From Karalla daura (Eukaryota > Chordata > Actinopteri > Chaetodontiformes > Leiognathidae): a stretch of DNA of 64,000 nucleotides. Under the pieces are notes generated by a model. The model saw only the letters and a program-made list of their open reading frames with translations. It did no database searches and had not been told where the DNA came from. Each line of letters starts with the position of its first letter. Positions within the stretch are counted from its first letter, which is position 1. The stretch is from positions 10,658,036-10,722,035 of the forward strand of contig CM055191.1 of NCBI GenBank assembly GCA_029224185.1, read 5' to 3'. The position numbers and the translations under genes were made by a program. This document shows positions 13,878-26,262 of this stretch, piece after piece.

Positions 13878-15994
13878 AAAATACTACTTAGCTCTTCCTC
13901 CTCTGTGTAATTTTTGTCTAAATTTCCTGCCTTCCTGGTCTTCGTCTCAGCCTTCACGCAGGTCGGACACTTGTCATTTACTGAGTCCGGTGTCACCTGA
14001 GTGAACCTAGTTCGCCCCCCCCACCCCCTAGCGCCCCCCCCCCTGCAGCCCCCTCATCTCTCCTCCCACTCTCTCCATTTGAAGTCAGGCGTTTGCAGCA
14101 GTCTCATGATTTGGGATGAATTATTGTCAGTGACTCAGCCTCATCGCGCCAAGATGATGCTAAAAATGGAAAACCGTTGTGTCAATAGTCCAGCGGTGCT
14201 AAGCCATCAGATTACCCTGTAGTGACTCTTTCTGTTTGCTGCATCATAGCGGGTTATGTAATCAATCTACACCCAGAAAATCTCTCTTCTACTTCCCAAA
14301 TGGTGGTAAATCTTATTGACACAGCTACTCACTTCATCAATTAGTCATTTGACGAGAATATAATTACAGACATTTTTCAGGGAGATCAACTGAAAGATGT
14401 TTTATTTTTTTGTTCAGATGTTCAGATTTCTACTTTGTGTTTGAGCTTGTTATTTTTTAACAAATGAGTCATGCATCCTGAAGAGAAAACCCTTTAGGAT
14501 CCGTTATAATTGATGACGACTGTGTTTCTCAGTGGCTTAAAGCAAACATTTGTAAATTACACATCCTATAGCAGATATCTCAGCCATGCATTCCTGGGAC
14601 AATAACTGAGGTGAAGGGCTGGAAAGGTCAAAGAGTTATTAATAAACCAGCTGTGGCCCAGATGAACTTCAGCTCTTACCTAAGGTCAGAGGTCTGACAT
14701 TATCACATGATCGACCCCCGGAGCTAAAAATACAAAGAATGTGTCGTAATGTAGGAGATAAAGACCAGGTGTAACATGGTTGCACAAATCATTACCAGTA
14801 ATAGTTCATAACTGATCAATAACGCTCCAGCAGATTTGATTTGAGGACTGAAAACGTATATTTCATATTTATGTGTTAACAAGATCACAAATTGCCTGTA
14901 AGTGTGAATGTGTGTTTGAGTGGATGTCTATTCTTGTCGTATTGAGTTATCTTGTCTATTGTGCTATTATTCATGTCACTGGGTGCACCGTCATAATTGA
15001 AGCTTTTGCTTTCTGCATCCTCCACTCAGACACAGTATCATTTTTAGAACATTTCCTTCACAATTAGCTTGAGGTTCCGATGTCAGATGACAGTTTCTGA
15101 ACCTTTGTCTGTTTTTACTGACAGATAATAGCTGATGTGTGTGTATGAAGAAGACTTTGACAAAAGTGGAGCCACACAAAGACGGCGTGTGTCAGAGTCG
15201 TGGGAACGCTGTTTAAGCTCCTTATTGCAGAGAGAGCGCACAGAGCTGCAGAGTTAGGGACGAGCCAGGCCGATGGAGGTGTAAATCGTTAGCCAGTCGA
15301 CAAACAGACCTTTGCTCCTGAGGTCCAGCCTGCAGCCCCCGTATGACATACAGCGAGCATGATATAATATCACTGCACATAATTACGAGCCGGGGGTAAA
15401 GGTCAGCTGTACGTATAGAGGTCGAAGTGCACTTATGTGATATGCAGCTTGAATTTCGTACATCTCAAATAAGACAAAGGCACAGCTAAAAGCACCCACG
15501 AGGCAACACTTTGTAACATCTAACCTCAAGGCGTTGCTCTTAACCTGTGAGTCAGCCGCGCAAGTCAAGTGTTTGTGTCTATTGTTCTGAGCTGAAACAC
15601 GGAAGAGTGAGATCTCAGATATGTGGCAGAGTGACTGAGAAGCAAACAGCAGCACAGATTTTCAGCTGAAAAGAAAACAAATCTCACAATCAAGAGTGAG
15701 ATTCAACGACAGCAGCGGGCAGAGAGAGAGGCTGGACACAGACCTCGCAGAGAGCAGAGTTCAAGGTGTCGTAACACTGTAAAAGTTTAAATATGGAGAG
15801 CAAGAAAAGACCAACCTGTTGGAGGAATGAGGCCAAGAGTGAATGGGAAGGATCGACAAGCAGGGCAAACGTAAACCAACAGGCTGCCGTGCATTTTAGC
15901 GCCATCTGATGGAGCACAGCGTACATGTTGAGTGGCTTATCTCAAAGAAGACAACGGGAGGAGGAAGAAGAGGAGGAGGAAGAGGAGGTGATAT
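13878..15994. promoter_or_regulatory. pklr: Upstream region of pklr; expected promoter, elements not resolved
   Basis: Lies between the pklr start exon and the cyp11c1 3' end, so the pklr promoter should be here. I could not pick out a convincing TATA box or a paired E-box carbohydrate response element by eye. No other gene is seen. Confidence 0.35.
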
Positions 15995-16000
15995 TTTATT
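15995..16000 (-). terminator. cyp11c1: Poly(A) signal of cyp11c1
   Basis: AATAAA on the minus strand, about 167 nt past the cyp11c1 stop. A GGA-rich tract at 15957-15990 follows it immediately. Confidence 0.6.
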
Positions 16001-16126
16001 CATCAGCGTTATGATTCGTTGGGCTGAATGCAAAGTTGTGGTGAGAAGTTGAAACTGTCAGAAATCTGCTGGTTGTGTGTGAGAGATTATACACAAGCGT
16101 GATGATATTGTCAAATATTGGGGAAG

Positions 16127-16128
<2 letters not shown>

Positions 16129-16166
<38 letters not shown>
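16129..16166. repeat. (TG)19 microsatellite touching the cyp11c1 stop codon
   Basis: The TG tract ends at the stop codon (16167-16169), so on the gene strand the 3' UTR begins with (CA)n directly after TGA. Confidence 0.92.
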
Positions 16167-16168
<2 letters not shown>

Positions 16169-16719
16169 AGAGCTGGCTGAAAGTGATCCTGGGTGGAATC
16201 TCAGGCTGCAGGATGAGGGTGCACGTAGTGTTGATGTCCTCGGAGGACGGCACGCTGAGACGGAAGCTCAGCAGGATCTAGACAGAGAGAGGGAGGGAGG
16301 GAAGAGAAGGGGGGAGGCCGGGGGGAGGAGGAGGAGGAGGTAGACGAGAGGAAGGAGAGAAGACGTTAAAATGGATCACAGTTATGTTGCATTCAACAGC
16401 AGTGGTGGAGTATAATTCAGGATACTGTGGGAAGCATTTTCATATTTCTACTTTCTCCTTCTCTTGTTTTGTGCATTTACTTCATTACTTCAAATTACAT
16501 TTGCTCAATATCTGTTTTGACAGCTATCACTAACAACGGTACAATATAGGCAGAGGCATGTGAGGGACACTAGAGAAAAAAAAAATCATGCTTTTGTTTT
16601 TTGCAGCAAAATGAGTCCGCTTGGCTATTTTCTTGCGAAATAAGTACATCCATCATTTTACCCGCTTTGTACCTCAGCAGTGTCACGGTGGTCTGCTGGA
16701 GCCTTTCCCAGTTCACAGA

Positions 16720-16783
<64 letters not shown>

Positions 16784-19700
16784 GCCAAGTGGCAATTTAG
16801 AGTCTCCAGTCAACCTAAACATGCAGGTTTGGGCTGTGGGAGGATCCCACTGGCCCCAGAGAAAACCAAACTACACAGAAAACAGGATCCAAACCAGAAC
16901 ACTTCAGGCTGAGAGGCACCAGTGCTGACCACTCATACTCCAATTGGACCAATTTGTACAATTTCAAGAACAACTGTAATAACTGTAAGTAAATGCAGGT
17001 ACTTATTCTATTTTTTTCTAACTCAAATGAGATGTAAAATGCTCAAAACTTTTAAAACTTTTATATGACATGTGAAAAACCTCCAGTAAAGGATTTGAAT
17101 TGAAATGCCACCGCTGCCTAAAAGCTTGTCTGAATTTCTGTCACATCTTCTCTTGCTCACTGCCCTCCTCCTCCTCCTCCTGCTCCTCCTCATCTTCCTC
17201 CTCCTGCCTACTGTCACTCACGTGCATGAGCAGCAGCTGCATCTCGTTCTCGGCGATCCTCCTGCCGACACACTGCCTCGCCCCGAACCCGAACGCCAGG
17301 GAGCGAAAGCCCGCCCCCTCCCCTCTCTGCGCCGCCTCCTCCCTGCTGCCCCACCGGCCGGGGTTGAAGCGCTGGGGGTCTTCAAACACCTCGCTGCTCC
17401 TTCCCATAGGGTAGAGACAGGCCTGGACCATCGTCTGAAGGGCGGAGGGGATGAAGGAGCGAGACCGAGGTCAGTCCAGGTCCTGAACGCACCTCAACAG
17501 TGTTTGTGATCACGCACTCACCCCGGCAGGTACGTGGTAATTCTGCAGAACGATGTCTTTGACTGGATAGCGCTGCACTGTGGTTCCCACCGGGTACAAC
17601 CTGAGAGGAAACAAAACAACGCACACAAAGCCATGTTGTTTTCTCACTCGCTTTCAACACAGCCTCGGGATTACTGGGAATCGATTCTCATCTCAGGTGT
17701 AGTTGAAGGCTACACCTGTTGTTGAAAACATTGCGATGGGATCAGACTCTTAAACATCTGCTCCAACAGCTCAGAGCCTCATGTTTCTGCCCCCAATAAG
17801 CCTCCGACGGTCGGAGGGAGAATGTGTGTGGTAACTGTTTTCACTCCAGGCTGGAGCAATAGATGTTCGCAGTATGTTTTTGCTTCAGGTTATAGCACAT
17901 TTCCAACGTCTTTGCCTGGTTATAATCAAACAATGAAGACAGTGGCAGTGACGTGGCCTGACTCACAGACAAGTTACTAGAGATGTCAAACTGTTGTAAC
18001 CAATGTCAGTATAAATGTATAGACATTAGCGTTTATGCTATCACAGATGAGTGACGTGGAAAAACACACAGAGCTCGGCGATCCGTCACCATGACAACCG
18101 CGGAAATTAGGTCATGAAATAGACTTGGACTGGTTTGACCAATTCCTAGTTTTTATATTTTATTTGTTCTTGAGTAGTTCATTTGCATTTATATTTCCAA
18201 AAGGAAAAAAAAAACGCGTCATCCAATCAATAACTCATGAAACCATCATTAGTGTTAGAGTTCTGAATGAAAAGTGAAGACTATCTATAGAGTATTAAAC
18301 AGGACAATTCAGACAATTCACAATGCACAGTGAATGTAAAGTGTTTAGGAGACCATGCACGTCTGTGCACCATCTTCTGTTTTTCTATCTGAGGTTCCTT
18401 ACCCTTTTCTACAATCGAGAAGAGTTTTTAAGGTGAACATAACAGACATGATACATCACCAGCATAACCAAACATATCCAATCATGAGGACCCCTCACTG
18501 TTTTAGATTACCAGGTGAGAGCATCTTGAGGAACACGTACCTGAGGATCTCCTTGATGGTGCCTTTGAGTAGTGGTGCCCCCTGCAGGGCTTTGTAGGGG
18601 TCACCAGCAGCCTGAGCCCAGGACGCCCTCACCTGCTGCCTCACCCGCTCCTGCACCTCCGGGTTACGGCCCAGCTCGAAGAGAGCAAACTGCAGAGGCA
18701 CCGCGGTCTGCAGGGAGGGCGGGGTCAGAGGTCAGATGGGCGGTTCCTGTCTGTGCTACATCTGTGCTATACCATTTGATATTTTCTTTGGGTTTGGGTT
18801 AGTGTGAATGTGTGTCACATATTCACAAAAAGGCTCAAATCTTGTATTTAACTCTGTGTCACCTAAAGCAAAATGCATAATTTAATTGAAACACACATTC
18901 AAAGGCCCTTAAAAACATGAAAAAAAGGAAAATAGTCTTTGATTATTTTAGAGGGTATTGGTTTCTATTCTTTTACTATATTATTTGAGTCTAACCTGTA
19001 AGTGTGTCCTTTCTTGCAGTTATGGAAGGCTACAATTACTCATTAGACAATTATTGTTATTATTACTATTATTATTTTGGAGTGAATTCAGCCACAAAAT
19101 GTTGATTTGTTAAGTCTGACCCTGAGCAGGTATGCCATGGAGATTGTTTGTCTCATCATCGAAAACGTTTAGAAAATAAATCTGTTAAATTTGAATACAT
19201 CTGGATATGATAAATAGGTGACTTAATGAATACCTTGTTGTGGTCAAACTGTTTTTATCGCTAAAAACAGAAGGCAAAAACAGTTCTTGTCTGAGCTCAT
19301 GAGGATACACACACCGTGTCCACCCCTCCAGCCATCAGCTCTGTGATGTTGGCTTTGATGAGGTCCAAAGACAGCTGCCCTTTCTCCATCAGTTGACCAA
19401 GTACCCCGCTGTACTTGCCCCCAGCTTCCCCTGACCCCCGGTCCTGGGAGGAGGAGGAGGAAGAGGAGGAGGAGGAGGAGGACAACCGCTGGTACCCTCT
19501 CTGAATCCTCGCCTCCGCTGGAACAAGATCAAGACAGGATGAAGACGAGATCAGAGAGAGTTAGATGAAACTTCCAGTCCACTGCCTCTTCCAATGCTAC
19601 CATGGCTGAAGATGTGGTCCCATGCATTGGCGTGCTGGGTCCAGAGGGGGGCGCCGATGCGGAGGAGCAGGCGGGGGGGCAAGTAGAGGAGAGGAGGGGT

Positions 19701-22122
19701 GGTGGCCAGCATTCGCTCCACCGCCCAGATGAACTTCTGAGACTCCAGAGACGGAGATGAGGAGAAGAGGCCAATACGCTCCCCATAGATCACATGACAG
19801 CTTGCTATAGGGAGGAGGAGGAGAGGGGGAGGAGGAGAGTGGGAGGCAAGAGATAAGGGAGGAGGTGATCCAAGGTGAGCAAACAGAAATTGTAATAACG
19901 ACAAGGCTAAAACATGAAAATATTTGGAGATGATAAAACCTCTGCTGAATAATAATCAGCTCCGGTTTGACTGTTTTTCTTTTTAAGGAGATTAACTTCC
20001 CGACTCATAATTTTCACACTTTAAATATAAGCTTTTCAGGATTAACAGTAAAATATATATACATATATATATATATATATATTAAATACAAAATATTATT
20101 CCCTTTCCCTTCTTTTATTTTTGCTTCTCCCACCCAAATCCAGCCAGACGGAAAATGTTGTTTTCTGGCTGCATATATTTCCCCTCCTCCACCCATCAGA
20201 CGCGCTCATGTTGCATTAACTGCACATCTCAGACTGGAATAGGGTTTCTTGGTGGCCTCCTCTTACCCAGCTTAGCACCTGGCTTGGTGTGCTCTGGTCC
20301 ATTAAAGGCAAACCAGCATGAGTCAAAGTCATCAACTCTCCCCTCTTTGCCCTCCCACTCTCTCTCACACACACGCACACACACACACGCACACACACTG
20401 AGTCACACAAACATTCACACTTGGGAATGTGGCACGTTGTAGATAGGCACATGAAAGCAGCGGACCTGGTGTAAGAACGCTGCAGCTTTGATCGTCCTCG
20501 CCCGTGTTTCTATTTTTAAAAGGCGCTCACTCTCCTTGACCTCCTACATCTATAATATGTTAACGTCAAATATCCCCTCGGGTCAGAAAGACTCGAGGTG
20601 AGGCTGTCAGAGAGAACAGAGGCACCCCAGATTTGGGCAGACGGTGTGGGGAGAGAAAGTTTTGCATTCCGAAAGCCTGAGAAAAGGTGACGTTCGTGCA
20701 GGTTTCATAATTGCTCTGACGTGAGACGATGTCACAGCCTACGTCAGCGTCCGTGACTCAATTCGGGAGGCTGAGTGTTAGAGGGAATCAGAGCCTGTCA
20801 GAAAGAGGAGGTGACAGTAATCCACACACCCGCCTCCCACAGGACGTCAAGGTCGATTATTGCTGACTGTGAAGGAGCCGTGAGAGTTAACACCCCATCT
20901 TTTCCACCTCCTCTCCTGGTTAGAAAAACAGCCTCAGTGCAAATAAACAGGTCTGTACAGACGTGATAGGAAAACCCAGAAAGGTCACGAAACACTGTGA
21001 ATGATGTGGACCTCCGACCTTCGAGTGCGAAGCGGAAGAGGTCGGGACTGGCGTCCATGGTCAGGCGGCGCTGGCCCTCCTCGCCTCGCCCCTCCCTCTC
21101 CACCCTGGCCTGCAGCATGAGGCAGAAATCCTTCGCCACCTCGTCGAGCAGAGGCAGGAAACGCTTCACGGCCGCGCTCATCATCACCTCCTTGTTGAGG
21201 AGAAGACGGTCGGCACGCCACTCCTCACCATTCCTGCACAAAGAGTCTCTGTGTGAGTCCCAACAGACACCAAACACTGCTCTCACTCACCAAAGGTGAT
21301 TCTGCACAAACTACTAAATATACTACTTACTACTAGGTAGGCATGTTGTCCATCAATACATTTTTATGGCTGGTAATACAACCTGTTGTCAGTCCAGGGC
21401 AAATAAACACTCTATACCTCCAATCAAGCCACAAACATGTATGCTTTTGAACTGTGGGAGGAAACTGGAGTAGCAGGAGACTTGGGAGTCAAACCAACCT
21501 CCTTTGTTGCTATGAGGTGTGAGTGCCAACCACCAGGTCACCCCCAAGCATTTTGTGTGTTAGTCTGAGGGAAGTTTTGTAGGTTCACCATCTCTTACAC
21601 ACAAATCCACCCAGTTTAAGAGCGTATACCAGAGCCTGTGAGGACAGCTGTTTTGTCCTAGATGGCTCTAGAGATCTGACAAACCTAATGAGATCATTGA
21701 GTCTGGGTTACAAAAAGGGGGACAACAGAGACAAAAAACAGGGCTTGGCTTTACTGGAAGTGGAGGAGAGTTCCTCTCTAAAAAAACAAATCCAATCATA
21801 GTGATTTTAAAGATGCTCTAATCACATCAATATTCTATGCAGAAGAGCTTTTTGAAGGCGACAGCTCGGCCAAACATCTTTCACAAATGATTGGATGACC
21901 CAAAAAAATGAACAAAATTATGATAGAAGTGATTGGATACACACGCACACACACACACACACACATTGGATTGCATGGTCTTCACATAGATCATTACAAA
22001 GACCAATCCCACATGTCTAAATATGCCCATATGCCCTACAATTGAGTAAATGTCATTGCAGGGTCCACAAAAAGGCAAAACAGATGTTCAAGGCATGGCA
22101 TCAATGGGGTTGATCCATACAT

Positions 22123-22178
<56 letters not shown>

Positions 22179-22827
22179 TAACTTGAGGAAGACTCCTTTG
22201 CTGTGCTGCCGTGTCTCCCTGTGTGTCGCCCAGGGCTGCAGGGTCATTCGTCGGGGGTGGAGGCCCTCAGAGCGAAACAGCTCACCGATGTCAGATGGCA
22301 ACATGATGTTCACACTGCTTTGTGTGCCCACATGCTCCCTTCACACACACACACACACAAAAACAGGACAATTTGCTACTACTCCATGAACATATCAGTT
22401 CAATTAGAGTTCTTCACAATCAAAGCGACTCATGAACGACTTTGATTTTGCTGCTCTCAAATACATCTTTGGGACCATTTTGCCTCATGACGTCCTCCTG
22501 GTACCTGTAGATGGGCCCCAGGGCGTTGAAGGTCCTCTCCATGTGCTTGTGGAGATGCCGGAACCGATCTTCCTTCCAGAACTTGAGCAGGTTGACCCAG
22601 CCGTTCCTCCCAGTGTGCGGGATCTCCTCGAAGCTCCTCACTCGTCCATTGACGCCCCTCTTGCCAGCTCCTGCGCTCTCAGCTCCTTTCCTTCCCTCTA
22701 ACTTCCCACCCACCACCGTCCCAGCCGCGGCCACACACAGGTTTCTGTGTGGAGTGGAGCCGCTCAGCAGGACCCTGCAGCCCCGGGCCCCCGGGCCCTG
22801 GACACACACCGTTACTCTGATGTACAT
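16167..22827 (-). CDS. cyp11c1: Steroid 11-beta-hydroxylase, mitochondrial cytochrome P450 (9 exons)
   Basis: Fish counterpart of CYP11B. It hydroxylates steroids at C11 for cortisol and 11-ketoandrogen synthesis in the inner mitochondrial membrane, fed by adrenodoxin. Exons: 22827-22505, 22338-22183, 21233-21019, 19804-19601, 19517-19315, 18707-18541, 17600-17522, 17434-17222, 16277-16167. They total 1671 nt, or 556 residues; nine exons is the CYP11 layout. The N-terminus is Arg-rich with almost no acidic residues, as in a mitochondrial presequence, and leads into FEEIPHTGRNGW. Visible P450 motifs: I-helix AGGVDTT (about 363-369), K-helix EILR (about 419-422), and the haem loop FGFGARQCVG with Cys near 504. 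SLHPRRMTLQPWATHRETR resembles CYP11B rather than CYP11A1. Oddities are a 12-Ser run in exon 5 (about residues 312-323) and a microsatellite abutting the stop. Confidence 0.94.
16722..16783. repeat. (CA)n microsatellite in the last cyp11c1 intron
   Basis: CA repeat with one TA interruption, followed at once by a copy of the dispersed repeat (16790-16925). Confidence 0.92.
16790..16925. repeat. Dispersed-repeat copy, forward orientation
   Basis: Contains TTTAGAGTCTCCAGTCAACC then TAAACATGCAGG, nearly identical to the copy at about 635-670. It continues with GGGAGGATCCC, AGAAAACC and ACACAGAAAACAGG, the usual tail of this fish repeat. The family name is not known to me. Confidence 0.6.
22124..22173. 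repeat. (CA)25 microsatellite beside the donor of cyp11c1 exon 2
   Basis: Starts four nucleotides into the intron side of the GTTAGT donor (22177-22182). Confidence 0.92.
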
Positions 22828-22941
22828 GCTCCTTGTGATCCAGGCGGCTCAGTGTTTGGTGTCTCTGCAGGATTATTTCTCCTCCTCCATCTCCAGCCTC
22901 ATATCCTTGACTGTGCGCTGACAAACTGATAGCAGACGATG

Positions 22942-22948
22942 ATTTATA
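22942..22948 (-). promoter_or_regulatory. cyp11c1: TATA box of cyp11c1
   Basis: TATAAAT on the gene strand, about 115 nt upstream of the ATG at 22827. This fits a TATA-driven steroidogenic promoter with a short 5' UTR. Confidence 0.55.
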
Positions 22949-23004
22949 GATGTGAAGATCGGAGTTCAAGAGAATCACAACAGACAGAAAACACACACTC
23001 CACA

Positions 23005-23013
23005 TTAAGGTCA
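23005..23013 (+). promoter_or_regulatory. cyp11c1: SF-1 (NR5A1)-like site upstream of cyp11c1
   Basis: TTAAGGTCA, one base away from the SF-1 consensus (T/C)CAAGGTCA. It lies about 60 nt upstream of the TATA box, on the strand opposite the gene. SF-1 sites near the TATA box are typical of CYP11 promoters. Confidence 0.45.
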
Positions 23014-23019
23014 AAGATT

Positions 23020-24226
23020 TGTTTAATACAAGAGTGTTGTCGCAACTACTTTTTTTTCTTGCATCCTGTTGTATAAAAACCACCGTACAGCTATTTACAG
23101 AGCATTGCGTGCTCAATTAAAACAAGAGACATAACAAGAAGCCAATATACACATGTGACACAGAGTGCAGATTATTTACAAAGAAACAGCAGAACAATAT
23201 CCTCTACTTATCACACATAAAAAATGAAAATGTGAAAAGTGTTTTCATGACGTGCATGTGTGTGAGAGATGAGAAATGTGGCCCTGAGGTTCCTTCCTTG
23301 TGCATAGATCACTCCAATGGATCCATGTGATTCAAAGAAAATAAAGAGAAAACTAAATACACTGTAACAGCTAAAAACATAATAATGTAAAATAACAATT
23401 CCAATGGAAAAAATGGATGGCAGGAGCTCATCCCCTTCACATAAAAGGAACAAAACAGCAACACTTGTTATTATCTAGTTACATCACACATTGGCCCCTA
23501 ATTTATTATTATTAGGACTTGTCCCAACAATTACTGAATTGGCATTATTCCATCAAAAAAATGATATCAATCACAATTGTATTAATATGTCTCATTGTGT
23601 CAATATGCCTAATTAAAATGAAAATGTTACATTGTAATGTAGAGATGATAACAATGATTATGATTGATGTTGTTATTGAATTTTAGTAATAGTGATGCCA
23701 CAAAAAGAAAGTCCAACATGTTTTGGTGTGCAAGAGGCAGTGGTGGAAAGCTCAAACTGTATTTACTATGAAACTGACAATTCTGCAAGATTTCAAAGGC
23801 AAATATTGAAGATTTTGCTCCAGTGCATTTGTCATTCAGCTATTCATGTCAGGCGAAAACCATTTATCACGACACTTCTGAGGCCAGTGTGAAAGAAGAT
23901 GCCTCTGATGAAAACATTTTCAGACTTTTGAGTCAGAACAGCGAATAATACTCGTTCTCTGAATTCAGCTTTCAGGTTGTTCGAGTTAAGTGGTTTTCAC
24001 TGGATCCTGAATCCAGAATACGATGCGTTGTCATGGATTAAATCACCAACAGGAGCCATCCAGGAAAAACACCAGGAACACTGAATATAGCATGCAAAAC
24101 ACTGTCAGGGTCTGTTTTACCTCCTACTATGACTCAAACTGCGATAACAAGGATTCTTATCCTTGGACCGGTTTCCCTTCATTCAGCTGGATTAGGGGAT
24201 CATGTACATCGATCAACACCGATCGA
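23020..24226. other. AT-rich intergenic stretch; cyp11c1 upstream and complexin 3' flank
   Basis: No exon or protein seen. A minus-strand AATAAA at 23502-23507 could end a long 3' UTR of the complexin-like gene. TGACGTG near 23248 is a CRE half site, possibly belonging to cyp11c1. Confidence 0.35.
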
Positions 24227-26262
24227 TCACATGACTTTGCACGAGTCCCTCCGGGTCTGGGCGGGAACGGCCGTCTTTCTGTGTCCGCTGCTGCCCGTGA
24301 TGACGGCGGGGCCGAAGCTGAGGCCCTGGAAGGCGGTGAGCAGGTTGAAGCCGCTCTCCTTGCTCTCGGTATCGGGACGGATGATCTTCGACAGCTTGGA
24401 GGGGAGCGACACTTTCCCCCCGACCGACCACAGGTGGCTCGTGTCCTGGTAGCTCTGAGGAGCAAAAGGAGGCGATGAACGTGAGACAGAAATAACTGGA
24501 TCTGGATGATGTTATTATATTTACTGCCTTTGTCTATTCTTCCGACGCCCACGCTAATCCAACGTCTCGTAATCTGCCTGTGAGCAGGCAGCTGCTATCA
24601 CACAGCTCACATATCTGTGAAACCTTTGTAGACGTTAAAATCTATTGATGTGCCTCAGAAGTCTGTTGTACGGGTATTAGAACAAGTCGACTTCAACATA
24701 ATGATTGTTGTACTCATTGTAGCTATTACATGTAGCTGTGATGCAGCTTGCGGCACTTTGCAAACCCTCTCAGAAAAAATCCTCCATCATTGCACATTGT
24801 CTTTTTCTCAGTGTTACAACTCCAAATGAAGCCCTAGTATAAGACAGCTACTTAATACTGTTACAGTTTTTAATGTTTATTGACATGTGTTGTGCTTCTT
24901 GATAAGTTAATGACAGAAAAGAAAATATGGACAATATACAACAACCGTATCTAGAAAATGTGGGTCAGTGCTTTTTATTTCTGAGGGTGTCTGAACTAAA
25001 TGGTTTAGATGTTACAACACGTTTAAGCTTCATATGAAGCTGAAACCTGCAGGACATTAAAGGCCTCAGTTCAAGGTTAGATGTTGTGTGCTCCATTTTA
25101 TGTGCATTGGGCTTATAATGAATCATTTTCATGAATAGATTTTCCTCATATCTTTCTACAGCAAAACAGTTGAAAACAGGAAGCAAAAATAATCAAACAA
25201 TTCCCTGAGTGAAGGCAGGTATTGTAAAGGGTCCACTCACCTCGGACAGGTGATATTTTCTCCTGAAGTGAGCTCTCATCGCTGCTCTCTCTGCATTTTT
25301 CTGTGCGTTCTTGGCCTCCCGCAGCTTTCTGTTCACACACAAGATGAAATGACATGTTTACGAGGTGCATGCACAGTATTATACAGAAAGAAACTATAAA
25401 TTATTGGGTGTTAGAAAACAATATAGACTTGTCAGTATCGTATTTATATAATTTATAAATGTACAAAGCGTAACAACCACGTCAAGAGAGGCTGATTTCC
25501 TGAGCTTCTGGCTTTTGAAAATGTGGGATCGTGACAGCTTGTTTCTATCTGTTCCCCATGAAACATGAATTTACATCATGTGAGAGGAAGCCAAATGCAC
25601 CTGAACGCCTCAGTGCCCTTCACATGTCTGACACACACACACGCGGATACACACGCTGCCATAGTCACACTGGGTAGCATAAAATGATGTTTCACTGTAT
25701 ACTGCATGAAAATAGTTGAACATAATGTAACTCTGAGCTCTTAGTATTCAGACCAGAATCCTCCCTGGCGCCTGATGTGTTCACATATTTTCCAAAATTG
25801 AAGGTTTGTGTCAGGCTGTGAAAGCAACTGAATACCAAGACACATCTCACACACAACAGAGTGGGAAAGTTAAGGACTAAAATGCACTTTTCCTAATCTC
25901 TTATAATCTGAGACCTAATTCTGAGGGATTTATGTTGTATTTGTCTAACGTCTTTCATATAAATTCTCCTCTTTCTGCCTTTCATGAAAGCATCTGAAGA
26001 ACACTTCCTCGTCCACTTGCCTCTCCTTCTCCAGGTCGGCCTGGTACGAGCTGATGGAGGATGGATATTTGGGGGGTGCTGCTCGGGGAGGCGGGGTCTT
26101 CCTCAACCTCCTGCCGCCTGCTCCTCTTCCTCCTCCCCCGCCTCTGCCGTTCTTCCTCCGGCGTTTGGCACACAGCTGCTTCTCCTTCACCCCCGACACG
26201 CAGCTGGTCAGCTTCCTGATGGGCGTCCTCAGCGACCTCTTCACTCTCACCACGGACTCCAT
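24227..26262 (-). CDS. Complexin 3/4-like protein with C-terminal CaaX box (3 exons)
   Basis: Complexins clamp and promote SNARE-driven vesicle fusion; the complexin 3/4 branch works at retinal ribbon synapses and is farnesylated. Exons: 26262-26017, 25324-25241, 24454-24227, all phase 0, giving 185 residues (human CPLX3 is about 158). The helix region reads YQADLEKERQ then LREAKNAQKNAERAAMRAHF and RRKYHLSE, which aligns without gaps to the complexin 3 segment ending AERATLRSHFRDKYRLPK. The protein ends CKVM, a CaaX box like the CHVM of complexin 3. The start, MESVVRVKRSLRTPIRKLTS, resembles the complexin 3 N-terminus. Unlike known members it has a basic Gly/Arg stretch (about residues 34-58) where complexin 3 has an acidic linker. 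The exon 1 donor (CAA|GTGGAC) is weak; I chose it because it keeps spacing and phase. I cannot say which paralogue this is. Confidence 0.78.

Noticed and set aside
16167..22827. Assignment of the P450 as CYP11A1 (side-chain cleavage)
   Set aside because: The text SLHPRRMTLQPW and the presequence/exon layout match CYP11B-type enzymes; CYP11A1 differs at the N-terminal GDNGW and the helix C region.
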